Assembly (NCBI GenBank): GCA_021604645.1
Contig: BQJJ01000004.1
Location: 1-64,000 of the forward strand
Reading direction: 5' to 3'
Source: Methyloligella sp.
GTDB taxonomy: Bacteria > Pseudomonadota > Alphaproteobacteria > Rhizobiales > HXMU1428-3
DNA: 64,000 nt
The position numbers and the translations under genes were made by a program. The notes beneath the pieces were generated by a model, which made no database searches, was not told the origin of the DNA, and saw nothing but the letters and a program-made list of their open reading frames with translations. Shown in pieces: positions 7,500-15,313 of the stretch (position 1 is its first letter; each line of letters starts with the position of its first letter).

Positions 7500-10009
7500 C
7501 TTATTCTAAGAAGTGCAAAGTTTAGGATTAGGGTGATGATGGCAGCCCAACCGAAGGTGGTTTGAACGATTACAACATTCGATAGAAATGTATTTCCTAA
7601 GTTTACTGGTAACCACTTTATTTGTGCGCATGAACTTGAGAATTCATAGCAAGATGGTGTGGGTATATTTAATGAAAAATCTTTTTCCAGTGGCCTCCAA
7701 TTTGATTGTTGTTCAAAATTGAGCATTGGCACCATATTATCAACTGAATAAAGAGTTGGTGAGAATGAGGGCAGTTCTGGAATATCGCATTTGGTCCATG
7801 AACCGCCTAATTCAGGGTTACATTTATTGTATAATTCACCTAATGCAATCGCAGGTGATTTTGGTATCAGTAAAGCTTGTGGTACAGCTTTTTGATAAAA
7901 ATTTGCGCAAATTAAAAACATAAAAAGACTTGATACAAGGATGCGTGATGTGCTGTACCCAAAGACCATCCAGCCGCCATACACCAGCCACCAGAGTGCA
8001 TAAATTGGCCATAGAGCAAAGTACACTAGTTTTTGCATATATGGTGAGCGGTCACGTTTTAAATGGTTTGATTGTTTGGCCATTTGATTGAGGCTTTGCC
8101 AATAATTTTTATTGGCTTGGGAAATAGCAATGGTTTTTGCTTCGGCTTGATAGCCAGTTTCGGTTAGGGCTTTGATGGCTTGACTATAAGCTTTATAGGA
8201 AAAGTCCCCTTGTCGGTTTAACCATAATAGACGGTTGCTTGCAGTTGTGTTTGATTGTTCTGCAAACTGTTCATAGGTGAAGTTTTTTTGAATGAGTTCG
8301 TTTGGCCAGGAGCGATAATCATCAATTAAAGTATGTGCGCTGGTATTTGTGATCGTCAGCTGGCCATCAAACTTACTTTCCGGATCGTTTTTATTATCGA
8401 GGCTAAGCTGGCCAGTTATTTGACAATCTGAAATGTCGAAATTTCGATAAAAATGTCCGCCATTACAAATAAAATTTCCCCCAATTTTGATATGTTTGGC
8501 TGAGACAGTACCACGTGCTGAAAAACCATAAGCCAGTTGAACATTATAGCCAATTGTTGAATTTTCAATATTTAGAGCAGAGCTTACCCTGTCATTTGAA
8601 ATGTTTTCTAACACACTAAATGAATAATCTATTGTGCTTTTGATTGTTACATCTTTGATGCTGTTTTTCCCTTTCATGCTGCACTCAGCAAAAAGGACTG
8701 ACCCTTCAATTTGGCATTGATTGATGTTTACGGCTTTTCCCGTGCCATTTGTGATTTTATTATTTATTGAAATATAGCTACCGTTTACATCACCTTTGAT
8801 GAAAGAGTTTTGTAATGTGAGGCGGCCAATCATGGTGGCATGTTGAAGGTTGATTGTATTATTGATGTGACTGTTTTGGACGAGGATTGCATCTGACTGG
8901 CCGGCTGGTGCGAAGTTATGAAAAGAACCTTGCTCAGCTTCTATGTTGCCGCCTATGGTTGTTCCGCGGAACCAAATGCCGCCAATGGCCGAGAATTTTC
9001 CTCCCAAATCAACATTGCCTTTGATGGTTGTATTATCACATAGAAGAGCACAACCCATTTGATCCTGTTGTTGATTGATCATGTAGGCACCCTGGCAATA
9101 TAGATTTAAATCACATTGGGTGCCGTGTAGGTTTACGATCCCATCAGATTTAAAGCCGTCACTTAAAATTATACTGTTATTTATGTGGGATAATTGTAAG
9201 GAAAGAGCATTATTTTCAATGCCAATACCGCTAGAAAGGAATGAACCGCCGGATGCGTTAAATGTGCCGTAGAGTTTTGAATTAACGAAATCAACGGTGC
9301 CTTTGGCTTCAAACCCATTTTTTAAATGTGTTTCTCCATGTATGACCGCTCCATTACAACTCAATCCGGGGCAGAGGCTGCCGCTTAGATCTAGATGAGA
9401 AAGTTGGGCATGATTTAAGTTGAGTGGTTTTTCGAATTGGCAATAATTCAGTGTGAGGGGGCGACAATTGCGGCTGTTTGATAGGTCTAGTTGTCCCGTT
9501 ATTGTTGCGCCAGAAATCTGAATGCCTTTGATTGGCGTTTCTTCTTCTTCAGAGTTGGGTGTAAGTTGTTTGATTAGTGTCAGGTCGCTTAGGAATTCAG
9601 CACGAATGTGCGTGTGTGCTTGATTTAGTTCAGGGCGCATTTGTTTTGCAAACGTCACTGAGGTGGCAAGCCTTATTGTTTTTTCAATTAACTGCAATTC
9701 GCGGGGAGTAAAAGGGCCCTTCTTGTTGGTCCATTCATATAAAGCCTTGATATCTTGGTTTTCATTTCTCTTATCAAAGATTGGGATTAGGACCTGTTCG
9801 TAAAATTTTGGCCGGATTGCGGCGTATTCATAATGGTGACTATTCGTGAGGTCGGGTCCTAACCAAATGGGTGTGCCTGTGATTAAAGCTTCTAATGCTA
9901 AATGTTCAGCAGTTGTTTTCGGTGTTAGTTTTAAGTGCTTTAGTAGTGCTGGTGTTAGGGGGCTTTTCAGGCGCATGTGGTTTGAATTTGGAGTTTCTCT
10001 GTCATTCAT
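7484..10009 (-). CDS. Large membrane-associated beta-helix (pentapeptide-like) protein
   Basis: The 841-residue product has three parts. Residues 1 to about 170 are helical. About 170-580 is a long run of short imperfect repeats such as ISGATITGQLDLSNS and DNTTIKGNVDLGG, typical of right-handed beta-helix or pentapeptide-like folds. The C-terminal part has about three to four hydrophobic segments (around LVYFALWPIYALWWLVYGGW, then ILVSSLFMFLICANF, and AAIITLILNFALL at the end). Similar proteins in rhizobia are annotated 'membrane-associated oxidoreductase', but I see no cofactor motif. GGAGG precedes the ATG at good spacing. It is a single gene with a terminator; function is unknown. Architecture resembles the protein at 38659-39999. 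Confidence 0.8.
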   Translation of the reverse strand: MNDRETPNSNHMRLKSPLTPALLKHLKLTPKTTAEHLALEALITGTPIWLGPDLTNSHHYEYAAIRPKFYEQVLIPIFDKRNENQDIKALYEWTNKKGPFTPRELQLIEKTIRLATSVTFAKQMRPELNQAHTHIRAEFLSDLTLIKQLTPNSEEEETPIKGIQISGATITGQLDLSNSRNCRPLTLNYCQFEKPLNLNHAQLSHLDLSGSLCPGLSCNGAVIHGETHLKNGFEAKGTVDFVNSKLYGTFNASGGSFLSSGIGIENNALSLQLSHINNSIILSDGFKSDGIVNLHGTQCDLNLYCQGAYMINQQQDQMGCALLCDNTTIKGNVDLGGKFSAIGGIWFRGTTIGGNIEAEQGSFHNFAPAGQSDAILVQNSHINNTINLQHATMIGRLTLQNSFIKGDVNGSYISINNKITNGTGKAVNINQCQIEGSVLFAECSMKGKNSIKDVTIKSTIDYSFSVLENISNDRVSSALNIENSTIGYNVQLAYGFSARGTVSAKHIKIGGNFICNGGHFYRNFDISDCQITGQLSLDNKNDPESKFDGQLTITNTSAHTLIDDYRSWPNELIQKNFTYEQFAEQSNTTASNRLLWLNRQGDFSYKAYSQAIKALTETGYQAEAKTIAISQANKNYWQSLNQMAKQSNHLKRDRSPYMQKLVYFALWPIYALWWLVYGGWMVFGYSTSRILVSSLFMFLICANFYQKAVPQALLIPKSPAIALGELYNKCNPELGGSWTKCDIPELPSFSPTLYSVDNMVPMLNFEQQSNWRPLEKDFSLNIPTPSCYEFSSSCAQIKWLPVNLGNTFLSNVVIVQTTFGWAAIITLILNFALLRIRKSPV

Positions 10010-10074
10010 TGTCCCAGCCCTCCTTTAAAAACTCATGATTAAATAATTGAAGATTGAATGGCTTTTTAGTGGAC

Positions 10075-10104
10075 CTTCAGGTTTCCCACCAGAAATCGAT
10101 CCTA
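10075..10104 (+). repeat. Repeat family B, diverged copy
   Basis: CTTCAGGTTTCCCACCAGAA keeps the family flank CTTCAG and the CCAC loop, but the stem is GGTTTC/GAAATC instead of GGTTGC/GCAACC. The preceding TTTTTAGTGG and the following ATCCTAAGCATCTG match the copy at 28369-28406. Confidence 0.6.
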
Positions 10105-10183
10105 AGCATCTGTCGCAAGTAACCGTGCTTTCCTAAACTCCGTATCTACTTTTTTAATCTATGAGGATGGTTAAGAGTATAAT

Positions 10184-10303
10184 ATGACAAGTCGATGGAA
10201 ATTTTCGATTTTTTTTATTATAGGTCTGTTTTTAGTTATTAAAGGTGAGCTTTGTTTAGTAGTTCATAAATCCTATGCTTTAGACTTTTGTCTTTGCGTA
10301 TAA
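10184..10303 (+). CDS. Possible very small hydrophobic peptide
   Basis: A 39-codon frame from ATG to TAA has a basic start (MTSRWK) followed by a hydrophobic stretch (FSIFFIIGLFLVIKG) that would make one membrane helix or a signal sequence, and two closely spaced cysteines at the end (CLC). There is no good ribosome-binding site: the nearest purine-rich stretch GAGGATGG is too far. It may be real or chance; low confidence. Confidence 0.2.
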   Translation: MTSRWKFSIFFIIGLFLVIKGELCLVVHKSYALDFCLCV

Positions 10304-10358
10304 TATCCTCCCCTTGTTAGGGGAAGTCAGCGTTTGGAACTTAGTTTTACTTAGTTTT

Positions 10359-11375
10359 TTAATTTCCACGTTCAATACAAAACTCGATGACATCCTGGAG
10401 AGCTTCACTCCAATCATTATTGGGGAAGTGGCTAAGAGATGTTTTCGCTTTTTCTCCAAAGCTGCGTGCGCGGTTCATGGTTTCTTCAATGGTTTTGTAT
10501 TTGTTTGTTAATTGAATGGCGGTTTCAAGATCTTGATCTTCAATGTTGCCCTCACCAAGGGTGCGCTTCCAAAAGTCTTGTTCCTCTTTGGTGCCCTGTT
10601 GATAGGCTAAGATGACAGGAAGGGTGATTTTTCCTTCTCTGAAATCATCGCCGACATCTTTGCCAAGCTTGCTTGCTTCACCATGATAATCTAAGGCGTC
10701 ATCAACAAGTTGGAAGACAATGCCCAGATTTTCTCCGAAATCTTTTAATGCTTGTCTTTCTTCTTCTGGTCTATTCCCAACAACAGCACCAAGCTCAGCA
10801 GCTGCTACGAATAAAGCTGCTGTTTTAGAGTTGATCACTGACATATATTCAGCTTCAGAAATTGTTGGATTGTTGGTCACTGCCAATTGCATGACCTCGC
10901 CTTCAGCAATAATGGCTGAGGCGTTTGATAGAATTTTTAAGGCTTCGAGAGAGCCAACGCTCACCATGATTTTGAAGCTTTGACCAAGTAAGTAATCGCC
11001 AACCAGAACACTGGCCTGATTGCCCCAAAGTATGCGGGCGGCTTTTTTACCACGGCGCATGTCACTTTCATCTACGACGTCGTCATGTAAGAGAGTTGCT
11101 GTATGCAGGAATTCAATTGATGTTGCTAAAGGGATGTGATCCAGGCCTTCATAGCCAACGAGACGTGCTGTGGCACAGGTGAGCATAGGGCGAATACGTT
11201 TGCCACCTGAATCGATCAGGTGCTTTGCTAATTTAGGAATCATATCCACTGAAGAGTGGGCTTCAGCTAATATTAACTCGTTAATTCGGCCCATATCTTC
11301 GGCTGTTTTGTTTAACAGGGTGTCTAATGAAGGGGTCGGTTTATACTGATTATTGACAGTATCTAGGGCGGTCAA
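10359..11375 (-). CDS. ispB: Long-chain polyprenyl diphosphate synthase (octa/decaprenyl type)
   Basis: This cytoplasmic enzyme extends farnesyl diphosphate with isopentenyl diphosphate to make the ubiquinone side chain. At 338 residues it has the usual length. Both aspartate-rich motifs are present: LLHDDVVDESDMRRGK (first) and LVDDALDYHG (second), as is the GGKRIRP substrate-binding motif. Small residues before the first motif fit a long-chain product, but the exact length (C40 or C50) cannot be read. It is divergent from the DUF2007/methyltransferase pair, a neighbourhood conserved in Rhizobiales. Note that dxs, which supplies the same pathway, is at 52612-54519. Confidence 0.93.
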   Translation of the reverse strand: MTALDTVNNQYKPTPSLDTLLNKTAEDMGRINELILAEAHSSVDMIPKLAKHLIDSGGKRIRPMLTCATARLVGYEGLDHIPLATSIEFLHTATLLHDDVVDESDMRRGKKAARILWGNQASVLVGDYLLGQSFKIMVSVGSLEALKILSNASAIIAEGEVMQLAVTNNPTISEAEYMSVINSKTAALFVAAAELGAVVGNRPEEERQALKDFGENLGIVFQLVDDALDYHGEASKLGKDVGDDFREGKITLPVILAYQQGTKEEQDFWKRTLGEGNIEDQDLETAIQLTNKYKTIEETMNRARSFGEKAKTSLSHFPNNDWSEALQDVIEFCIERGN

Positions 11376-11814
11376 ATTTAGCTCCCAACTCTGGTTCGCA
11401 TAATTGCTTTCGAAATTTATTATTAAAGTCGTACTTTAGAGTGTTTAGCGTTCCTTGTTTTTGGTTTCAGTTGCCTAACAGCAACCGCACAATCCCAAAA
11501 CCGGTTTCTACTTTTGTGTGAAACGCTATAGCCTTTGAAATTTATAATATGAGGAATTTAAAAGGCAAATATAATGTGATTTTTTCGATCAAATTCTTTG
11601 TTTAATATCCATTCGAGACAATTTTTTACAAAAATTAGTTCATTATAGGCTAAAGGGTCGAAATTAGGTTATAGTTTTAGTGCATTTGCGGCGCTTAGAC
11701 GCACTTTAGTAGGATATAGCTTTATACTTAAACTAACTGTTTTTGGAAATGTCTGATAGCGTATTTTATACTCAGCCGTAACTCATTAACTTATCTAGAA
11801 GGCATAATTTCACC
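11376..11814. other. Divergent intergenic region
   Basis: About 440 bases separate the leftward polyprenyl synthase gene from the rightward DUF2007 gene, so promoters for both are expected here. A family B repeat lies at 11466-11490. I see no convincing small gene or RNA. Confidence 0.45.
11466..11490 (+). repeat. Repeat family B copy
   Basis: TTTCAGTTGCCTAACAGCAACCGCA has the stem GTTGC/GCAAC with loop CTAACA and the conserved CCGCAC right flank. Confidence 0.75.
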
Positions 11815-12066
11815 ATGAAAGAGCTTATTTCATCAAATGACGTTGTTTTTCTGAGCTTTACGCAAGATCTTTTATATCAAGAGGGGATTGAGTTTACGCT
11901 TTTAGATCAAAATATGAGCCTGATGGAAGGGTCTGTTGGTATTTTACCGCGTCGGATAATGGTGAATGATGATTGTTTTATTCAAGCAAAGGCCTTGCTT
12001 GAAGACTGTCTGGCTGAAATTGATAAATCCCAGGATGACGATATGAATGGCAGTTTCAAAGAATGA
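11815..12066 (+). CDS. DUF2007 domain protein
   Basis: The 83-residue protein matches the small DUF2007 family ('putative signal transducing protein'): an N-terminal strand with ND(V)VFLSFTQDLL, then a helix and GILPRRIMVNDDCFIQAKALLED. The family is related in fold to ferredoxin-like ligand domains; its role is not established. Its stop overlaps the start of the methyltransferase gene in ATGA, so the two are translationally coupled. This pairing is usual in Rhizobiales and suggests a shared role, perhaps in RNA modification control (inference). Confidence 0.85.
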   Translation: MKELISSNDVVFLSFTQDLLYQEGIEFTLLDQNMSLMEGSVGILPRRIMVNDDCFIQAKALLEDCLAEIDKSQDDDMNGSFKE

Positions 12067-12902
12067 TTGGTGTTGATAAAGCTTGTAACGAACTGAGAGA
12101 AAGTTCCGTTTCGAGTGAGGGTGATGATGTCACTGATGATGAATTTTTAGGCGGAGCTTTGAAGATTTATCAATCTAAATCTGGGTTTCGTTCTGGCATT
12201 GATGCGGTTTTATTGGCAGCGTCCGTTCCAACTTTTAGGCCAAACCATGAGACAATGAGAGTGCTTGAGGCTGGCAGTGGCGCTGGGGTTGTAAGTTTGG
12301 CTGTTGCTAAGCGCAATGACACTGCTGTTGTTGAGGGCATTGAAATTGAACAAGAAAATGTGGATTTAGCACGCAAGAATATTTCACGAAATGATTTGCA
12401 AGACCGTGTTCAAATTCATTTAGGGGACTTATGCGACCCGATTACAAAATTGGAAATTCTTGGTTTAAAGAGGAATTCATATGATTTTGTAATCGCTAAC
12501 CCGCCCTTTTACAATGAAGGGGAAACACGGGTCTCGAGCAATCCTTTAAGGCTTCGTGCGCGGAGGGCTTTGGTGGACGATTTGGAAAACTGGGTTCGTT
12601 TTATGACCGCTATGGCTGCTCCAAAGGGAGTGTTTTCCATGATCCATAGAGCTGAACGTTTGGATGACCTGTTTAAACTATTAAATGGTCGTTTTGGGGG
12701 CTTGCGGGTCTTGCCGATTTACTCAAAAGAAAGTTGTGCGGCGAATAGAGTTCTTATTCAAGGGGTTAAGGGCTCGAGAGCACCGTTGAAACTTTTGCCA
12801 GGATTAGTTTTGCATGATGAAACTGGCGGTTATGTTCCTGAGGTGAAAGCTTTATGTGAAGGCTTGAGCGCTGTAGAGGGGCCATTGGCTGGCTTATTTT
12901 AG
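12063..12902 (+). CDS. tRNA1(Val) adenine-N6 methyltransferase-like SAM enzyme
   Basis: The product is a class I SAM-dependent methyltransferase. Motif I is VLEAGSGAGVVSLAVAKR, motif IV is the amino-methylating NPPF in VIANPPFYNEGE. The N-terminus (YQSKSGFRSGIDAVLLAAS) is characteristic of the TrmN6/YfiC family, which methylates A37 of tRNA1(Val). Length (279) is slightly above the E. coli enzyme. It starts inside the DUF2007 stop codon (ATGA). The substrate is inferred from the family; some alphaproteobacterial members are only annotated as methyltransferases. Confidence 0.85.
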   Translation: MIGVDKACNELRESSVSSEGDDVTDDEFLGGALKIYQSKSGFRSGIDAVLLAASVPTFRPNHETMRVLEAGSGAGVVSLAVAKRNDTAVVEGIEIEQENVDLARKNISRNDLQDRVQIHLGDLCDPITKLEILGLKRNSYDFVIANPPFYNEGETRVSSNPLRLRARRALVDDLENWVRFMTAMAAPKGVFSMIHRAERLDDLFKLLNGRFGGLRVLPIYSKESCAANRVLIQGVKGSRAPLKLLPGLVLHDETGGYVPEVKALCEGLSAVEGPLAGLF

Positions 12903-13044
12903 TCGAATTAATACTCAAGCTTGCAATTTTTGAAATTTAACTTAAATCAGTTGTAACAAGAGCTTCTTTTGTAGAGGTCATATTTATTTTGATCTGGCAC
13001 AAGCCTTAGGCTTTGCTAAGATTATTTGAAATTAAGGGGCGTCA

Positions 13045-13911
13045 ATGTCTGAGAAAAAAATGAAAAAAAAGAAATCCTGGTTTAAGCGTTTGTTTTCTAA
13101 AACGCCGACTGTTCCAGTATTGCGGTTTACCGGCCCAATTGGCATGGCAACTCCTTTGAACCCTGGGATTAGCTTAGCTAATACAGCAGATATGATTGAA
13201 CGCGCTTTTGAAGATAAGAAAGCAAAAGCTGTTGCTGTGGTGATTAACTCGCCAGGTGGTAGCCCGGTTCAATCAATGTTGATCTATAAACGTCTTCGCG
13301 CGTTAGCTGAAGAGAATGAAAAGAAGATATATGTTTTCACAGAAGATGTGGCGGCTTCTGGTGGGTATTTTATTGCTTGTGCTGGTGATGAAATTTACGC
13401 GGACCCAAGCTCGATTATCGGATCGATTGGTGTGATTGCGGCTGGCTTTGGTTTTGATAAGGCGATTGAGAAACTTGGCGTTGAGCGACGGGTTTATACG
13501 GCAGGTGAAAAGAAGCTTACTTTGGATTCATTTCAACCGGAAAACCCTGATGATATTGCCCGCTTGAAAGAGCTGCAAAAAGACATACACAAGACTTTCA
13601 AAGAAGTGGTTACAACAAGCCGCGGTGAGAAATTAACTGAAGATGATTTATTCACTGGTGAGTTTTGGACGGGTACTAAAGCGGTTGAGCTTGGGTTGAT
13701 TGATGGCTTGAGTGATGTGCGCACCAAAATGCGCGAGCTGTTTGGCTCTGAGGTTGAGCTTGAGCTTATAAAAGCGAAAAAAGGTTTGTTTGGACGTTCA
13801 TCCCCTCAAGGTGTGATGGCGCAATTAACTGGTGCAACACCGGCTCAACTGACAAACCAGTTGATTTCATCCATTGAAGAGCGGGCGCTTTGGTCTCGTT
13901 TTGGGCTGTAG
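13045..13911 (+). CDS. S49 family serine peptidase (SppA/SohB-like)
   Basis: At 288 residues this is a short single-domain S49 peptidase. The nucleophile Ser105 lies in AASGGYFIACAGDEI, and the general-base Lys is in VYTAGEKKLTLD about 50 residues later. The glycine-rich INSPGGSP loop that forms the oxyanion region is present. Unlike SppA it has no evident transmembrane helix; the N-terminus is very basic (KKMKKKKSWFKRLF) and could touch the membrane. It lies 140 bases after the methyltransferase gene and ends in its own terminator. Family role: degradation of membrane peptides or signal-peptide remnants. Confidence 0.9.
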   Translation: MSEKKMKKKKSWFKRLFSKTPTVPVLRFTGPIGMATPLNPGISLANTADMIERAFEDKKAKAVAVVINSPGGSPVQSMLIYKRLRALAEENEKKIYVFTEDVAASGGYFIACAGDEIYADPSSIIGSIGVIAAGFGFDKAIEKLGVERRVYTAGEKKLTLDSFQPENPDDIARLKELQKDIHKTFKEVVTTSRGEKLTEDDLFTGEFWTGTKAVELGLIDGLSDVRTKMRELFGSEVELELIKAKKGLFGRSSPQGVMAQLTGATPAQLTNQLISSIEERALWSRFGL

Positions 13912-13947
13912 TTTTTTAAAGCCATTTTTTACAAATATATAAATTAA

Positions 13948-13984
13948 GAGCATGGCTTTCCTTGAGGAAGCCATGCTTTTTTTA
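13948..13984 (+). terminator. Terminator after the S49 peptidase gene
   Basis: AGCATGGCTT and AAGCCATGCT form a 10-bp stem followed by a T run. It lies between convergent genes. Confidence 0.9.
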
Positions 13985-13989
13985 TGCCT

Positions 13990-14412
13990 TTATTTTGTTT
14001 GTTGTTTTTTCTTTTTTGCAAGCTCTTGAACAATTTTAGGGTAAGTAATTTTTGCTTGCTTTGTTATCGGAGCTGTTGAGTTGCATTTACTTTTATAAAC
14101 TTTTTGAAAAACGGCGTAATAAGAACCCATTGTTTTTACAAATTGAGCGTTCTTTGTTTTGTTTTTCTTGTCGTTTTTTAAGATGTACCCAATGCCATAT
14201 GAATAGGCCATGGCTTGGTCGATTTGCGTGCAGGACGCTGACTTCCAATTTGTAGCAGTTCTTTTTATGAGGGCGATTTGCTGTGCTACGGTTGCTGATG
14301 AAGAGTTTTTGATTTTTATTAGCTCTGTGCCATTTGCAATTGAATATCCACTTAAGAAAAATGGCAGACTTAATAGAAAGATATATAGACGCATTGATGA
14401 ATTTCTTTTCAT
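13990..14412 (-). CDS. Small secreted protein of unknown function
   Basis: The product has a signal peptide (RLYIFLLSLPFFLSGYSIANG) and a basic mature part with two Cys (SASCTQ and KSKCNST) that may form a disulfide. The tail is very Lys-rich. I place the start at the ATG at 14412 or the one six codons later (14394), because the longer frame to 14436 runs into a strong hairpin. There is no clear Shine-Dalgarno site for either. I do not recognise the family. It follows two other leftward genes for secreted proteins and may be co-expressed with them despite the hairpin. Confidence 0.6.
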   Translation of the reverse strand: MKRNSSMRLYIFLLSLPFFLSGYSIANGTELIKIKNSSSATVAQQIALIKRTATNWKSASCTQIDQAMAYSYGIGYILKNDKKNKTKNAQFVKTMGSYYAVFQKVYKSKCNSTAPITKQAKITYPKIVQELAKKKKQQTK

Positions 14413-14418
14413 TTTTAT

Positions 14419-14457
14419 AAAACTAACCAAAGGCAAGGCTTGCCTTTGGTTAGTTTT
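14419..14457 (-). terminator. Near-perfect 19-bp inverted repeat, terminator or attenuator
   Basis: The left arm AAAACTAACCAAAGGCAAG and the right arm CTTGCCTTTGGTTAGTTTT are exact complements around one base. In the leftward direction it comes after the gene at 14646-15248 and seven bases before the likely start of the next gene. It probably ends or attenuates the upstream transcript. Confidence 0.75.
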
Positions 14458-14598
14458 AACCTAAAGATAATTTTCAAATGGACTATATATGTATTCTTAA
14501 AAAAATCTGTTCACTTTGATTTGAAGTGATTGAAATGGTTGATTAATTTCAATCTTTTTATTGGAGCAAGTGAGGCGAAATTATCGGTATTCTATAGC

Positions 14599-14625
14599 AA
14601 AGGTACTTATCCGATAGGTACCTTT
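14599..14625. repeat. Inverted repeat near a 3' end
   Basis: AAAGGTAC and GTACCTTT, extended by TAT/ATA, form a hairpin 21 bases past the stop of the leftward secreted-protein gene. No T run follows in either direction. It may protect the 3' end of the transcript. Confidence 0.45.
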
Positions 14626-14645
14626 ACTATTAATCCTTGTGTGTA

Positions 14646-15248
14646 TTATTTAAGAACTTTTGCAACTTCTTTGCCTGTTGGGGCTACTGGGCGGAGTTGG
14701 AAGGCAACGCCTTCTTCATAGGTGTTTGAGACAACTGCGAAGAAACCTCTGAGGTGGAAGACAGCGCGTTTTTTAATGCGGATGTCAAATGTGCAGGCTA
14801 CGTCGTTGAATGTGTGCTGAGCTCTTGTGCCTGGGTAGAAGGTTGCTGTGACGCGTTTGCCTTCATAAGAAGTGGCTAGGAAATATTCCATGCCTTCAAC
14901 CATTGGTAACGGGCCGAAGCGCCCTTTTTGGCAATCTACGGCTGTGCGGCGGTCAGCCTCTTCTGTTGATTGCAGCACAGCATCTTCGTCTGTGCCATCA
15001 AGAAGCACTTTTAAATCAAGATAAACAAAGCGGGTTTTGGCTAGTTCTTGTAGGTAGTTTTTAGTCTTTAAACCTTCAACATTAACTGCACCGCTTGATT
15101 TGTTCAGGACGATGTCAAACTTGCTGAAATTTCTATCAGCAAAGGCTGGGCTTTGAGACAGAACGAATAGAAGTCCTGCTGTTAGAGATGTTGCTAGGTT
15201 TTTTAATAGCTTATTTGATTTAAAAGACTTCAATACTAGACGTTTCAT
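14646..15248 (-). CDS. Secreted protein of unknown function
   Basis: The 200-residue product has a long basic N-region, a hydrophobic core (LATSLTAGLLFVLSQ) and a cleavage site after SPAFA. The mature part has two Cys (TAVDCQKG and DVACTFD), and alternates charged and hydrophobic residues in a beta-like pattern. It ends 398 bases before the next leftward gene's stop and starts about 65 bases downstream of the stop of the GH19-like hydrolase gene, so the two probably share a transcript. It might be a partner or regulator of that hydrolase, by position only. Confidence 0.72.
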   Translation of the reverse strand: MKRLVLKSFKSNKLLKNLATSLTAGLLFVLSQSPAFADRNFSKFDIVLNKSSGAVNVEGLKTKNYLQELAKTRFVYLDLKVLLDGTDEDAVLQSTEEADRRTAVDCQKGRFGPLPMVEGMEYFLATSYEGKRVTATFYPGTRAQHTFNDVACTFDIRIKKRAVFHLRGFFAVVSNTYEEGVAFQLRPVAPTGKEVAKVLK

Positions 15249-15313
15249 TTTTTGTCACCTCGTTGGCTTATATCTCTTGTAACTCTTAATTTTATTCGCT
15301 TATTTCTCGTCAT

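Larger units (their letters stand above)
10010..10358. other. Intergenic region with one repeat and a possible tiny ORF
   Basis: This stretch separates the divergently oriented starts and ends of two leftward genes. It holds a diverged copy of repeat family B near 10075-10104, a possible 39-codon ORF at 10184-10303, and a small CCCCT/AGGGG hairpin at about 10313-10325 just past the end of the polyprenyl synthase gene. I see nothing else. Confidence 0.5.
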